From: Allodiplogaster sudhausi
Lineage: Eukaryota > Nematoda > Chromadorea > Rhabditida > Diplogasteridae
Length of the DNA: 64,000 bases
Assembly: GCA_945643635.1 (NCBI GenBank)
Contig: CALZFC010000030.1
Location: 950,501 to 1,014,500 of the forward strand
Reading direction: 5' to 3'
A program made the position numbers and the translations under genes. The first letter of the stretch is position 1; each line of letters begins with the position of its first letter. Below are positions 26,151-36,229 of this stretch, in pieces. The notes under the pieces were generated by a model. It was not told the DNA's origin. It saw nothing but the letters and a program-made list of their open reading frames with translations, and did not search any database.

Positions 26151-26817
26151 CCCTCACAGTCTTCAACGAGTCGTCTCCACTGATCCGCGAGATTCGAATG
26201 TGGTACGCGCCCTCGTGCCCGAAGCCGATCACCGATCTGATGCCCGCCGGCAATCTGCCCGATCTCCTCTGCGCCGTCTCCAAGAACATGAGCGACTACT
26301 GGGCGGCGCGCACTTGTCACGTAAGATCTCTCTTTTCTTTCTGGCAAGGTGCCAAGTTATTAAAATATTTTTTCCCTAAATATTTCAAATAAGAAGAATA
26401 AACATGTTGTCCCCGCCCCCAGATGACTACGCAAAAAGTGCCATACTCGTAAATAATTATACCAATATCTTTTAGGAGAAAATTTTTTGAAACTTTTAAA
26501 CTTCGCGCCATTTCAGGGCGACTCTGGCAGTGGCATGCAGCAGCTGGATCATCAGGGACGTGCGCGTCTCATTGCGCTCACCTCCTTCGGCACGATGGGC
26601 TGTCCGGCGAACGAGTTGGCGAGGTTATAATTATTGTTTTTTTTTAATATTATTAATTTAGCTCATTTAATTCACATATTCTTTTAATTATATAGTTTTA
26701 ATTAAATAGGAGAAATAAAAATAAAAATTTGTATTCAGGTTCACGAAGACTGAAAATTATCTCCTCGAAATTTGCGCACAGACCGGCGTGTGTTATCCGC
26801 TCAAGAAACGACCATAA
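23398..26817 (+). CDS. Secreted chymotrypsin-fold (S1) serine protease with atypical pocket
   Basis: Ten exons, 23398-23500, 23908-24028, 24158-24218, 24513-24610, 24854-24986, 25312-25397, 25666-25763, 26160-26320, 26517-26623 and 26739-26817, join in frame to 348 residues. A signal peptide of about 25 residues (LLSLLLSSVAVYA) precedes a divergent pro region. The triad is complete: His115 in LTVAHG, Asp192 in GHDWAIIEL and Ser290 in GDSGSG. The cysteines that normally flank the catalytic His (42-58 disulfide) are both missing. The residue at chymotrypsin position 189 is Arg284 (AARTCHGDSGS), not Asp or Ser, so it should not cut like trypsin. The intron after exon 2 uses a GC donor (GCAAGC). 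It is probably a digestive or seminal or other secreted protease; the exact family member is not recognised. Confidence 0.85.
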
Positions 26818-27640
26818 ATATATCGCAAATTGGCGCCAGCGCGGCGCGCTATTTTGTTTTTTAAGCCCTAATTTCTGGCTCCTTCAAATGTACATATACA
26901 ATTCAATTTTTTGCTTCGTTCGCGGGTCCTGAAACGATCTCATGATAGAAAGTATTTTGAGGAACTTTGTGGCATATTTGAATTGATAAGCATTAATTAC
27001 ATCAAATACATATTTACTTTTTTGGAATCTGTTTTAGTAATCTAGTGTACATATTCATGATGCATATGTAGAGATGTACATATGTCGAAGGGCTTGCTTG
27101 AATTGTTTATAATGAATAGAATACGCCTGATAAATATCTGCGCTGTAGTTTCTGCAGAGAACATGAACAGCACATTTATCCCATTTAAGACAGCAAGTCT
27201 GTAACCTTCGAGTATGCCTACGCCGGGAAATTCTTTAGATTTCGCCTATTCGTACTGGCTCACCTATACAACTCGACGTCCTCTACAAGATGCAGTACAT
27301 TTTAATTTTTTTTTTTTCAAAAAATTCCGTTCGAGAACCAGTATAGTACACTTCAAAATACGAAAACCCATAACTCTGCTGAATTTTTAGAAATTAACGA
27401 CACCAAAGATACCATTCGATTGCTCTTTTAAAGATCTTTACTCTTTATCTGGCGTGTGTTCTTCTCAAATTACGTTTTCATAGCAAAACACGGCCCTGTA
27501 CATTTTTGTGAAATTTTTATTCCTTTTAGAAAAGTGTACCCTACAATTTTCTAATAAGTTGTAGCACGTGAAATTTGCTACAAGAATAGATTTCTATTAC
27601 AAAATTTCTCTCTCTCTCTCTCGCTATTTCTTTTCAAAGC
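26818..27640. other. Intergenic DNA with a dispersed repeat segment
   Basis: No gene was recognised. The stretch 27240-27430 recurs at 35600-35790 with the same order of short motifs (ACAACTCGACGTCCTC and ACACCAAAGATACCATTC). Another piece near 27080-27130 resembles 56005-56065. Confidence 0.5.
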
Positions 27641-27649
27641 TGGCTGTTT

Positions 27650-27947
27650 TCATCGACATATTTTGGTCACTTTTCTATTTCTCTCCAATAAACCGACTCT
27701 TTATGACTTTATAGAGCTATGTATCGGCGCAGGTGTGCAGAGTACTATTCAGATTAAGCTGACTCGTGAGAAATTGGCATCTGTCTTCCTTCCGAGCCGT
27801 CATGAACTGGCCGATAAGGAGAAGCCGAGAAGAAGCTTGGGTGAACTTGACAGCATTCTAAAGATATCTTTAAAAAAACTAGCTGCAAAAGTGAGAGAGA
27901 GAGAGAAAGAGAGAGAAATAGAACGAGAGAAAGAAAAAGGGAGAAAT

Positions 27948-27991
<44 letters not shown>

Positions 27992-28008
27992 GGAGGAGAG
28001 AGGAGCGG

Positions 28009-28054
<46 letters not shown>

Positions 28055-28510
28055 ATTCGGGGTTGCGCGAGCATTTGCAAGTCGAGTTTTGTATTCAAAA
28101 AACGGTTAAGACTTTCGCCACGATTTGACTGCGGCAACTTGACTTGAATCATATTTCACTCCAAAAACTAGAGCTACTTTAGCTGTAATGGTCATCAACG
28201 TTTTTGTGAAACTGGCACCACTTTTATCAAGATTAATAGCACAGCTATTAATCTTGATAAAAGTGACGGCAGCTTACTTCCAAGCTATCGTGAACTGGCT
28301 GATAAGGAGAATGAATTGTCAGCTGACTCTCGGCCTTAAGCAGAAGTCGAACTTTCTCCAAACGACTGTCAAAAACTCTGGAAAAGTGCCGAGCGACACT
28401 CTTTGTCATAGACAAAAAGAGAAACTGGCATCCGTCTTCCTTCCAAGCCATTGTCAAGTGGCTGATAAAGACAAGCTTGGGAGAACTTTGCAGCATTCTC
28501 AAAATATCTA
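27650..28510. repeat. Copies of a dispersed TCCTTATCAGC-type repeat
   Basis: Contains at least three tandem or nested copies of a repeat marked by GAAACTGGCATCCGTCTTCC and its complement, plus a GA block (27890-28050). Other copies of the family lie near 22120-22210, 31650-32130, 39650-39800, 40290-40610, 41400-41560, 45125-45260, 46680-46860 and 56640-56700. Confidence 0.65.
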
Positions 28511-28689
28511 ACAATAAGATAATAAGCGGCAACAAGTGAAGTAGTCAAGTGAGTGCGAGAGATAGAGTGTTTGATGATGAGAGAGAGAAAGAGAAAGAGG
28601 GAGAGAGGGAGAAAGAAAGAGAAACAGAGAGATAGAGAGAAAGAGAGAGATAGAGAAAATGTGAGCGAAAGAGAGTGAAAGAGAGAGCG

Positions 28690-28860
28690 CGACATTTTCC
28701 TTGGCGTTCTGGTAGTCTATAAAAGTGCGAATCCAGTGCTCTCGAAGTGATCTTTCGTTTAAAAGTAATTATTAATTCCCATCGTATTATTTCGATTATT
28801 CTTTTCCTCTTAGATTTGGAGACGCGAACTTCGAAAGAATGAAATAAAATAGTAGACTTT
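28690..28860 (+). promoter_or_regulatory. Orphan copy of the lipase/aspartic-protease promoter block
   Basis: TATAAAAG at 28718-28725 is followed by TGCGAATCCAGTGCTCTCG and then by CGAAAGAATGAAATAAAATAG. The same order is found upstream of the aspartic protease (56731 onward), and parts upstream of the GDSL genes B and C. No signal-peptide exon or enzyme exons follow here. Confidence 0.6.
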
Positions 28861-28919
28861 TAAATTTCTCATGACATGCGTGCTATTGATCTATGAACAT
28901 TTGAATAATTTTGATATCT

Positions 28920-29330
28920 CATTCTCGCTTCGGCTGACCATGAGCTTGCTTGCCGGTCCACTTTTGCAGTTCTCTCCTTTGAGAAATCCTTTGTTCCTTC
29001 GTCTTAGTTGATCGTTTCTTTGTTTGTCTTCTTCCGTGTGCGCAAGTGATAAACTCTTTGCTCGCTGACCTAGAAAGGCTCACAAATTAATTGTGTTCAT
29101 TCTTGGGACATATAACAAAAGTTTGCGAAACATTCTGCTGATGGAGAAGCTGTTCAGGATTGAGACAAGCTCGTGATAATAGATTGGAAGTGTCGGTGAA
29201 TCTTAATATTGGGACCTTTGTTCAGAGAACTTTTGTGTGAAAACTTAGGAGACCACCCCTTTCAGGAGACCCTTGGTGAGATTTTTTTAAACTCTTACCC
29301 TTTTGCCGTCAATTCGTGATCCTCCGCATC
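28920..29330 (+). repeat. Diverged repeat, copy 1 of a pair with 31170-31510
   Basis: Several short segments line up in order with 31170-31510 (for example CTCCTTTGAGAAA, AAAGGCTCACnAAT and ACATATAnCAAAAG-type stretches). No coding content. Confidence 0.5.
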
Positions 29331-29409
29331 CTCTCGCTCCCTTCTCTGTCCTTTCTCTTGGCATTCATCAGACTTTTCTTCTTTATTTTTCCGTTGTGGG
29401 TCTCTCTGC

Positions 29410-29478
29410 CAGAGGTGTAAAGTGGCCGGCCCGGCCTGGCCCAGCCCGGCCCGTAGGGCCGGCCGGCCCAACTTTCCA
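29410..29478. mobile_element. Tiny GC-rich hAT-like MITE
   Basis: A 69-bp segment starts CAGAGGTGTAAAGTGG and ends near CCAACTTTCCAG, with a core of GGCC/CCGG units. Short inverted ends of this form are typical of hAT-type MITEs. Confidence 0.45.
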
Positions 29479-29599
29479 GGGGGCTTCTTCCGTCTTCTTC
29501 TTTTCCTTTATTAGTGCTCCCGTATGAATCACAGGAATAAGGAAATTTTGCGAATGCTTGCATTTAACTTTTGTCACTAACTATTATCCAGAGGAGCAC

Positions 29600-30000
29600 A
29601 GTTATGCTGGCAAACGTCCTAGAAAATTGGAGAGGCCGTTGGCTCCGCCTCTCTTATCCTAATCAATCTTTTTTCCTACTTGCCACAACTTCTCGTTGGA
29701 ACCTCTGTTGACATGTATTTTTCTTGATGAGCTATTCATAAATATGTATGTGATTAATTTGTTTGTATTACTTGCATTCTACCACTGACTGTGTGTATAT
29801 GAATACAGCCGCCGTAGTAAAGTGCCGTATTTTTGGGGGGAGAACTGGGGGGACCTCCCCGACCCGGCAACTTGCTAGGGCACCTTCATCCCGCTCCACC
29901 CGTCACCTTCTGCCGGGAGAACGGCAGCATTACTGAGGATGCATTACTGAGTCACATTGTTTTTGTCAACAACTGCTTATTGTTAGGGAAGTCAACACAA
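29600..30000. other. No recognised feature
   Basis: Ordinary AT-rich sequence with a short GC-rich stretch at 29835-29925. I see no gene in it. Confidence 0.4.
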
Positions 30001-30001
30001 G

Positions 30002-30075
30002 GCGAGCATAGCGCAGAAGGTAGTGCGCTCAACACGAGCCCTGGCGCCGCATGTTCGGGCCCGTATCGGCGCACA
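30002..30075 (+). tRNA. tRNA-like sequence (degenerate tRNA or SINE head)
   Basis: An A-box-like TAGCGCAGAAGGTAGTGCGC is followed at a suitable distance by a B-box-like TGTTCGGGCCC. The D stem can form, and GCGCCG...CGGCGC forms a hairpin. The acceptor stem does not pair well, so a working tRNA is unlikely; a tRNA-derived SINE or pseudo-tRNA fits better. Confidence 0.3.
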
Positions 30076-30079
30076 ATTT

Positions 30080-30620
30080 TTGCATTTGATTTCATTCTCC
30101 AACTTACTTATAACATTAATCCCTTCAGTAAGTAATGCATTGTTTAAAACTAGATCTTATAGAAAATGACTGATAATTTAATTTTAATGCAGACATTTTA
30201 GTATGACAGATGCACTATAGACAACATTTTATTAAAATCCATCCAAACAAGAACCGGTTAAACAAGAGTTTTCAAGCCAAAATAATTTTTTATATTTAAA
30301 ATATACTCTTTTAAACTAGGGAAAGCTATTTTAATTTGGAAATTGAATTCGACTAGAAATACTATCTTGAACTATTTTTTAAAAAGGTTTCCCAAGACAA
30401 CCAATCAGTTAGTAATTACTTTAAAAAATACCTTTCCGAAATTCGCTCCATCTTTAACCGATCTCAAGGAAAAAAATTTGCCTAATAACATCGCTTCCAA
30501 ATACGGATATTTGTAGCTCAAGTCAGATGCTCACATAAAAATTATCAGGATAGGAATAAGTTTGTTTAAAACAGCAAGAACTCTTAATACCTTATGCAGG
30601 TGAGAACATTCAAATCCGAA
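30080..30620. other. No recognised feature
   Basis: AT-rich intergenic sequence; nothing supported on either strand. Confidence 0.4.
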
Positions 30621-30621
30621 C

Positions 30622-30792
30622 CTATTTCTGACGCGACTGATAGTTGAGCGCGGCTGCAAAGTCGTCGATTGGCGCGTGGCGGTTCACTTTTCTCGCGCCA
30701 AGACGAGCCAGGCGGAAACCGGAATCCAGAGCTTATGCTTGATCAGCTCGAAGAGGCGCCAAATGGGATCGGAGCTCAAAAGATTTCGCGAT
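30622..30792 (-). pseudogene. Degenerate coding fragment of unknown family
   Basis: On the minus strand one frame reads SSDPIWRLFELIKHKLW and stops at 30684. An overlapping frame continues RLGARKVNRHAPIDDF then AAALNYQSRQK to a stop at 30622. Both have protein-like composition unlike the surrounding DNA, and together they suggest one reading frame broken by a frameshift, or a missed tiny intron. I do not recognise the family. Confidence 0.3.
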
Positions 30793-30799
30793 TCTTCAC

Positions 30800-31160
30800 T
30801 CGCCAACAAGAAATTAGAAAGAGAAATTAGCAGTATTCACTAGGACCGCAAAAAAGAATAGCAAGCGATTGCGTTCCATAGAAGCATTCAGTTATTAAAC
30901 AGACGAGATAAAATTCGCATCTACCTTATAGCTGGGCCCGCTCCAACTGTATCGCGGGAAAACTCGTGATGACCATCCATTAAAATAGAGCAAATAAAAG
31001 TTTAAGAGAGCAGATGAAATAAAGGAGCAAACCGCGAGATGGGCCATTTCTATAATACCTCCGGCACTAATCAAGTAATCTGATCGCGCGAGAGGGGTAG
31101 CGGATAGTATTAGGGCGGATAGTTTGAAGAGAGACGGCGAATAACATCATGAATAATGAT
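30800..31160. other. No recognised feature
   Basis: Intergenic sequence without supported exons. Confidence 0.4.
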
Positions 31161-31169
31161 AAGGAACAT

Positions 31170-31510
31170 AAACTTTTATGATATCATTCTCACTCGGACC
31201 GTTTCTGGGCAGGCTACCTAGCCGGTTCGCCTTTGCTTTCGCTCCTTTGAGAAAGGCTACTTTGTTCCGTCGTCGTAGTCCACCTTGTCATTTTTCTTGT
31301 TCTTCCTTTGCACAAATAATAAACTTGTTACTCTCTGCCCCTGAAAGGCTCACGAATTTATGGTGTACCAAAATTTCTTGGGGTATATACCAAAAGATTG
31401 GAAGAAGGTGCTTTGATATTTCGAAGCATTTTGAATTGCACTTTTTGGAGACACTTTTGTGAGATTTATTTTTTTGCTCTGCCGTTTCCGCCTCTCCGCT
31501 TCGCAAATCC
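31170..31510 (+). repeat. Diverged repeat, copy 2 of a pair with 28920-29330
   Basis: Partner of the copy at 28920; colinear short matches over about 300 bp. Confidence 0.5.
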
Positions 31511-32400
31511 GCCTTATTGTTAGTCCCCTTCCTTTCTGTTTCACTTCTTTCTTCGTTTTTCGTTGCCCTCTGGATTCGGGAGCATTTCTTGAATCATACA
31601 TAGATGCCAAAACTTTTGTCATTTCAAGATATTTTAGAATGCTGCAAAGTGAACGCAAGCTTCTCCTCGACTTCTCCTTATCAGCTTGACCACAGTTTCT
31701 CCTGCGCTTCTCCTCCTTATCAGCCAGTGCACAGAAAGAAGACAGATGACAATTTGCATGCGAGTCAGCTGAATATTGTGCCGCTCATGTGCCTTTCTAA
31801 CTTCTCTCTCTCTCTTTTTCTCTTTTTCTCTATCCTCTATCTTTTTTAATCTCTCTCTCTCTCACTCTTTCTCTCTCTCTCTTTCAAAGCTGCCTGTTTC
31901 CATCGACATATTTTTGGTCACTTTCAATTTCTCTCCAATGACTCTATATGTTTTTTTTTAGAACTTTTGAGCGGCACAACATTCAGCTAACTCGCGGGCA
32001 AATTAGCATCTGTCTTCCTTCTGTGCACCGGCAGATAAGGAGGAGAAGTGCAGGAGAAACTGTGATAAGGCTGCTAAGGAGAAGCCGAGGAGATTGGGTT
32101 CACTTTGCAGCATTCTAGAATTACCTAAAATAATATGCGCAAAAAGTGAAGTAGAGAGCGAGAGATAGAGTGTTCGAGTATGAGAGAGACAGAGAAAAAG
32201 AGAGAATGGGAGAGAGATGAGGGAGCTCGCATACAACTGAGAGAGAGAGAGAGTGAGAGAAATCAATAGAGACATGTGTGCTTCGAAAGATTGGAATAAA
32301 ATAGTTTCTAACTATTATGTACAGGAGCACAGTAATTCCCTTGAATTTTTTTCTAGATGTCTACAAAAAAACTTCTGTTAAAGCGCGCGAAATCTTGGCT

Positions 32401-32407
32401 TTGCCAG
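32401..32407 (+). promoter_or_regulatory. Shared splice acceptor just before the start codon
   Basis: TTGCCAG followed by GTAATG occurs at the same place before the start codon in lipases A (here), B (minus strand, ending at 39343) and C (minus, ending at 44556) and in the aspartic protease (57006). It can be a trans-splice (spliced-leader) site or the end of a 5' UTR intron. Confidence 0.55.
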
Positions 32408-32410
32408 GTA

Positions 32411-33861
32411 ATGTGGGCCGTCGCTGGGCTGCTCGCCGTCCTAGCGTCGACCGCCTTCGGCTCCTTCAAGGTGACGTCGCTCACTCCAAAGCCCGCCTTC
32501 CGTCCGTCGATCGGCGGCCGCCTCGACCACTGCTCTGCGGCTCTTCTCGCGCCGAGTCCGACGCCGCCTGACAGCGTTCACCGCGTGCGCCCCGCCGACA
32601 TTGGTCTCATCGCGGCGTTGGGCGACTCCATTACGGTAGGTTGGAGCAGGTCGTTGAAAATTGATCTCGAGATGACATCTAGACATTTTTATCGCTATTA
32701 TTTCCACTCTTCAATTAAATATGCACAAACCTCAACCGTAACAAATCTCGATTTTCACCTTTTGATTAGGCAAAAAGGCGCGCGAATTCAAACTTGATTT
32801 TTTGGCTACTTTAAGGTGGGTAAAATTTCGGCGAATGCCCCACAGCTAAAGATTGAGCCAATATGCTATGTCGGGAACTCCTTCGATGAGGGCGGCGATG
32901 AGAGTCTCGCGACGCATGTCACCATTCCGAGTATGAATGCACTTTCAATATACAATAATGCAAATTTAAAATAAAGTTTGTGATAGAAATTTGCATATTT
33001 TTAGTAAAATAGAAAAAAACAGAACAAGCATAACCCCTATGCTCAATTCTATCTCTCTTTTTCCTTCTCTTTCTCTCACCTCTCTCTCTTTCCTTAGTTC
33101 GTCAATGTCGCAATTTATATTTCGTTTTTCTCCCGTTTTCATCTTTAGACATTCTGCGTAGCCTGAACGGCAGCCGCCTCGCCGGCTTCTCCACTGGAAT
33201 CGGAATGGAGGTCGAGCACACGAAGCTCAACGTCGCTGTTCCAGGCCGTCGCAGCGACGATTTCCCGCGGCAAGCAGAGGAGCTGATCAAGCGACTCGAG
33301 CAGTATCCGGTTGGGTGTTTGGGCCAGATTGTTGTTTTTTTTTCTCATCCAAACTCTGATGCCAAACCTTTCTACTGAGCCCTATAAATGGCTTTTTCAG
33401 GAAAGCCAGAAGCAGTGGAAGCTTGTACACATGTTCATCGGCACCAACGACATCATGAACGAGTGCCACATACATATTGTGCGTTTGTTCACATTTAAGA
33501 GTACTAGAGCTTGTAGATCTGTTAATAGGCCTTTTAGAGCTTATAAAGCTTAAGCTGCTTAAAGTTAGAGACAGTAGTCGACTTCGATCTAATTCAGAAA
33601 ATCTATAACAAATCTAGTAATATATATATATATATATATATACAGGGATGTCCAAAACCAAGCCCGGGCCCTATTTTCAAAATCTAGGCCTGGGCCCGCA
33701 AAATTGGCAACGGGCCGGGCCCGGGCCCACCAAATTGGCAACGGGCCGGCCCGGGCCTATGTTAAAACGATCCCGGCCCGGGCCAGGCCTGGGCCCGGCC
33801 CGGCCCGTGGGCTATGCGGGCCGGGCCGGGCCGGGCCGGGCTCGGCCCGCTTTGGACATCC

Positions 33862-33904
<43 letters not shown>

Positions 33905-35197
33905 TATATATATATATGTATATGTATATGTATATATGTATGCATGTACTATATAAAAACTATTGTTTACAACAATATTATTGGTGATAACCACTTAATT
34001 TGTTCTTAGAAAATTCAAGAAAAAAAAACAATTTTTTTTAGCATTTTAGAAAAGACATATCTCCTTTGCAGAACGCGACAACAGCCATCATGTACAAGAA
34101 CTACTTGCGAGAGGCTCTTCGGATGATGGCAAGTAAAATGCCTCGAACAATCGTCTCCATCGTCCAGATCTGGAACATGAATCTCACCATGCTCGCAAGC
34201 GAGCAGCTGTATCGGTAGGCAATATTAAATTCAAATCTTTCGGTATAACGATGCAGATTCAGTCACTTTTTCACATTCAGTGATCCAAGCCGTTGCCCCG
34301 GCTTCGCGCCCATCGGCCAAGGATACGTCGATGGATATCGACGAGTTGTGGACGAGATCGAAAAAGAGCGGGAATTCGAATCGGAGAACTTTACCGTAGT
34401 CGCCCAGCACATCTTTGACGATCTCTACGAGCCATTGCGAACCGTTTGGATTTCGCTTTTATTTCTAGAAATATGTAGTTCTCCAGATTTATGTAGATTT
34501 TGCTAAATAAGAGGCTAAAAGTGATATTTCAGAAGGAAGGCTACCTCGTCGACTTCCTGGCAAAAGACATCTTCCATCTCAGCAAGTTTGGCAATAAGTC
34601 AGTCATAATACATACACCTGTTTTTAAATCACGAACAATTGCATGCTATTTTTGCTTGGAATGCATACATTTGTATCTATCCTTTCTGTCTTTCAAGTTT
34701 CCTCTCAAACCATTTGTATCTTTCTCTCTTTTTTTCTTTTGCTCGTTCTATCTCTATCTCTCTCTCACTCTTTCTCTTTTTCGCTCTCCCTCCATCCTCC
34801 CTCTCTCTTTTTCTCTCTCTCTCCAGTCTCGTGGCGAAGAATCTCTGGCGTGCCCTTCTCTCTCCGGTTGGGAGTGCGGGAAAGCGCGCGACGAACGACC
34901 AATTCGTAGACACCGCGGAGGAGCTCGAGTGTCCTGATAAGGTTATTTTGGATATTGCATGATTAAAATAAAGTAAAGAAGTATTGAAACCGATGAAAAT
35001 ATTACATATTTTTCTAAAATTTTAATTATTTTATATTCACACAATAAAAAGTATGAATGAATGTATTCTAGGATTGCCCGCTCATTCGCACAGCAGCGAA
35101 CAGCGAGGATTGCGGACCTCGAAATGGAAATAAAAATTTCTATCAATCTTTCTTTTTTTCATTGGTTGTAATTGTGCGCATCCTTTTTAGTAGCTGA
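32411..35197 (+). CDS. GDSL lipase / phospholipase B-like enzyme, copy A
   Basis: Nine exons, 32411-32635, 32816-32930, 33149-33309, 33401-33478, 34072-34214, 34281-34443, 34533-34597, 34827-34941 and 35072-35197, join in frame to 396 residues. A signal peptide (GLLAVLASTAFG) leads to GDSIT with nucleophile Ser73. GTND at 181-184 (block III) and DIFH with Asp307 and His310 (block V) complete the SGNH hydrolase set. SLNGSRLAGF and LWRALLSPVG match phospholipase B1-like GDSL proteins, which deacylate phospholipids outside the cell or at the membrane. The C-terminus is hydrophobic (FFFSLVVIVRILFSS), so a tail or GPI anchor is possible. A hAT-like MITE sits in intron 4. The start codon lies three bases after a conserved acceptor; the frame stays open upstream to 32357. 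Confidence 0.85.
33643..33864. mobile_element. hAT-like MITE in an intron of lipase A
   Basis: 222 bp with terminal inverted repeats CAGGGATGTCCAAA and TTTGGACATCCCTG, filled with GGCCCGGGCC-type units, inserted in a TATATATA tract that could supply the 8-bp target duplication. No transposase, so non-autonomous. Confidence 0.75.
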
Positions 35198-35599
35198 CAA
35201 GCTTTCGGGTAATTTGTGTTTTGTTTCCAACCATGACTTTTACTTTTAATTATTCAGTTATTAGTTTATTAATTAAACCAGATGAACATGAACTCATCTT
35301 TCTTACTCTGTGAATAAATGCAGAACTTATACATATTTCGCATTTCTTGTGTAATAACAAAAGTTCAGTTCGTAAAAAGATTTAAAAAAAACTGCCATAA
35401 ACACCAGTATTGTTATTATCATATTCTTTTGTGGTGCTAACAGAGACTTCGCCCTTCGAGAAGTTCTGCGATTTTTGAAAAGTTGAGTTATTACTGCCTT
35501 TCATCAGCGCCAATATCTGTAATAATATCTTTTCTCTCTGTTTCACTGTCTCTCTTTCTCTCTCTCTCTATCTCTATTTCTTACTTCCTCTGTTTTAAG

Positions 35600-35790
35600 A
35601 CTGCTTTCGATATCAAAATTGGCTCACCAATACAACTCGACGTCCTCAACAAAACACAGTACATTTAATATTTTTTCTTCAAAACAATACTCTTCGAGAA
35701 CCAGTACAGTAGTCTTCAAAATTCGATAATCCATAACTAGGCTAAATTTACGAAATTGATGACACCAAAGATACCATTCAATTGCTCTAG
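35600..35790. repeat. Dispersed repeat, copy of 27240-27430
   Basis: Shares ordered motifs with the 27.2-kb copy, about 190 bp, in the same orientation. Lies at the centre of the inverted duplication. Confidence 0.55.
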
Positions 35791-36229
35791 ATTTCGCTGG
35801 CATTATTAAAAGCTCGTCGCGGCCGTTCGAATAATGTATTACATTACGTAGGTAATTGCATTGCCTTATAGAGCTTCGACACAGTCCAAATGGTGTCAGG
35901 GGATCCATATTTAGTTGCGGAAGGTGCGACTGGCGCTGACGTGGGCATTAGTACTAAATGCGGACTCTAGGTTCCAGAAATCGCAGAACTTCTCGAAGGT
36001 CGAATTCTCTGATGTCGCCACAAAAGAATATGATAATAACAATACAGGCATTTATGGAAGTTTTTCGTTTTTTTTTTACGAAATGAACTTTTGTTAATAC
36101 ACAAGAAATGTAAAAGTTCGACATTTATTCACAAGGTAAGAAAGATCAGCTCATGTTCGTTTGGCTTAATAAAGAAGCTAATAACTAAATACCTAAAAGT
36201 TAAAATCATGGTTGGGGACGAAATATAAA

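Noticed and set aside
27754..28152. Frames over the GA block at 27.9-28.05 kb
   Set aside because: Microsatellite translation.
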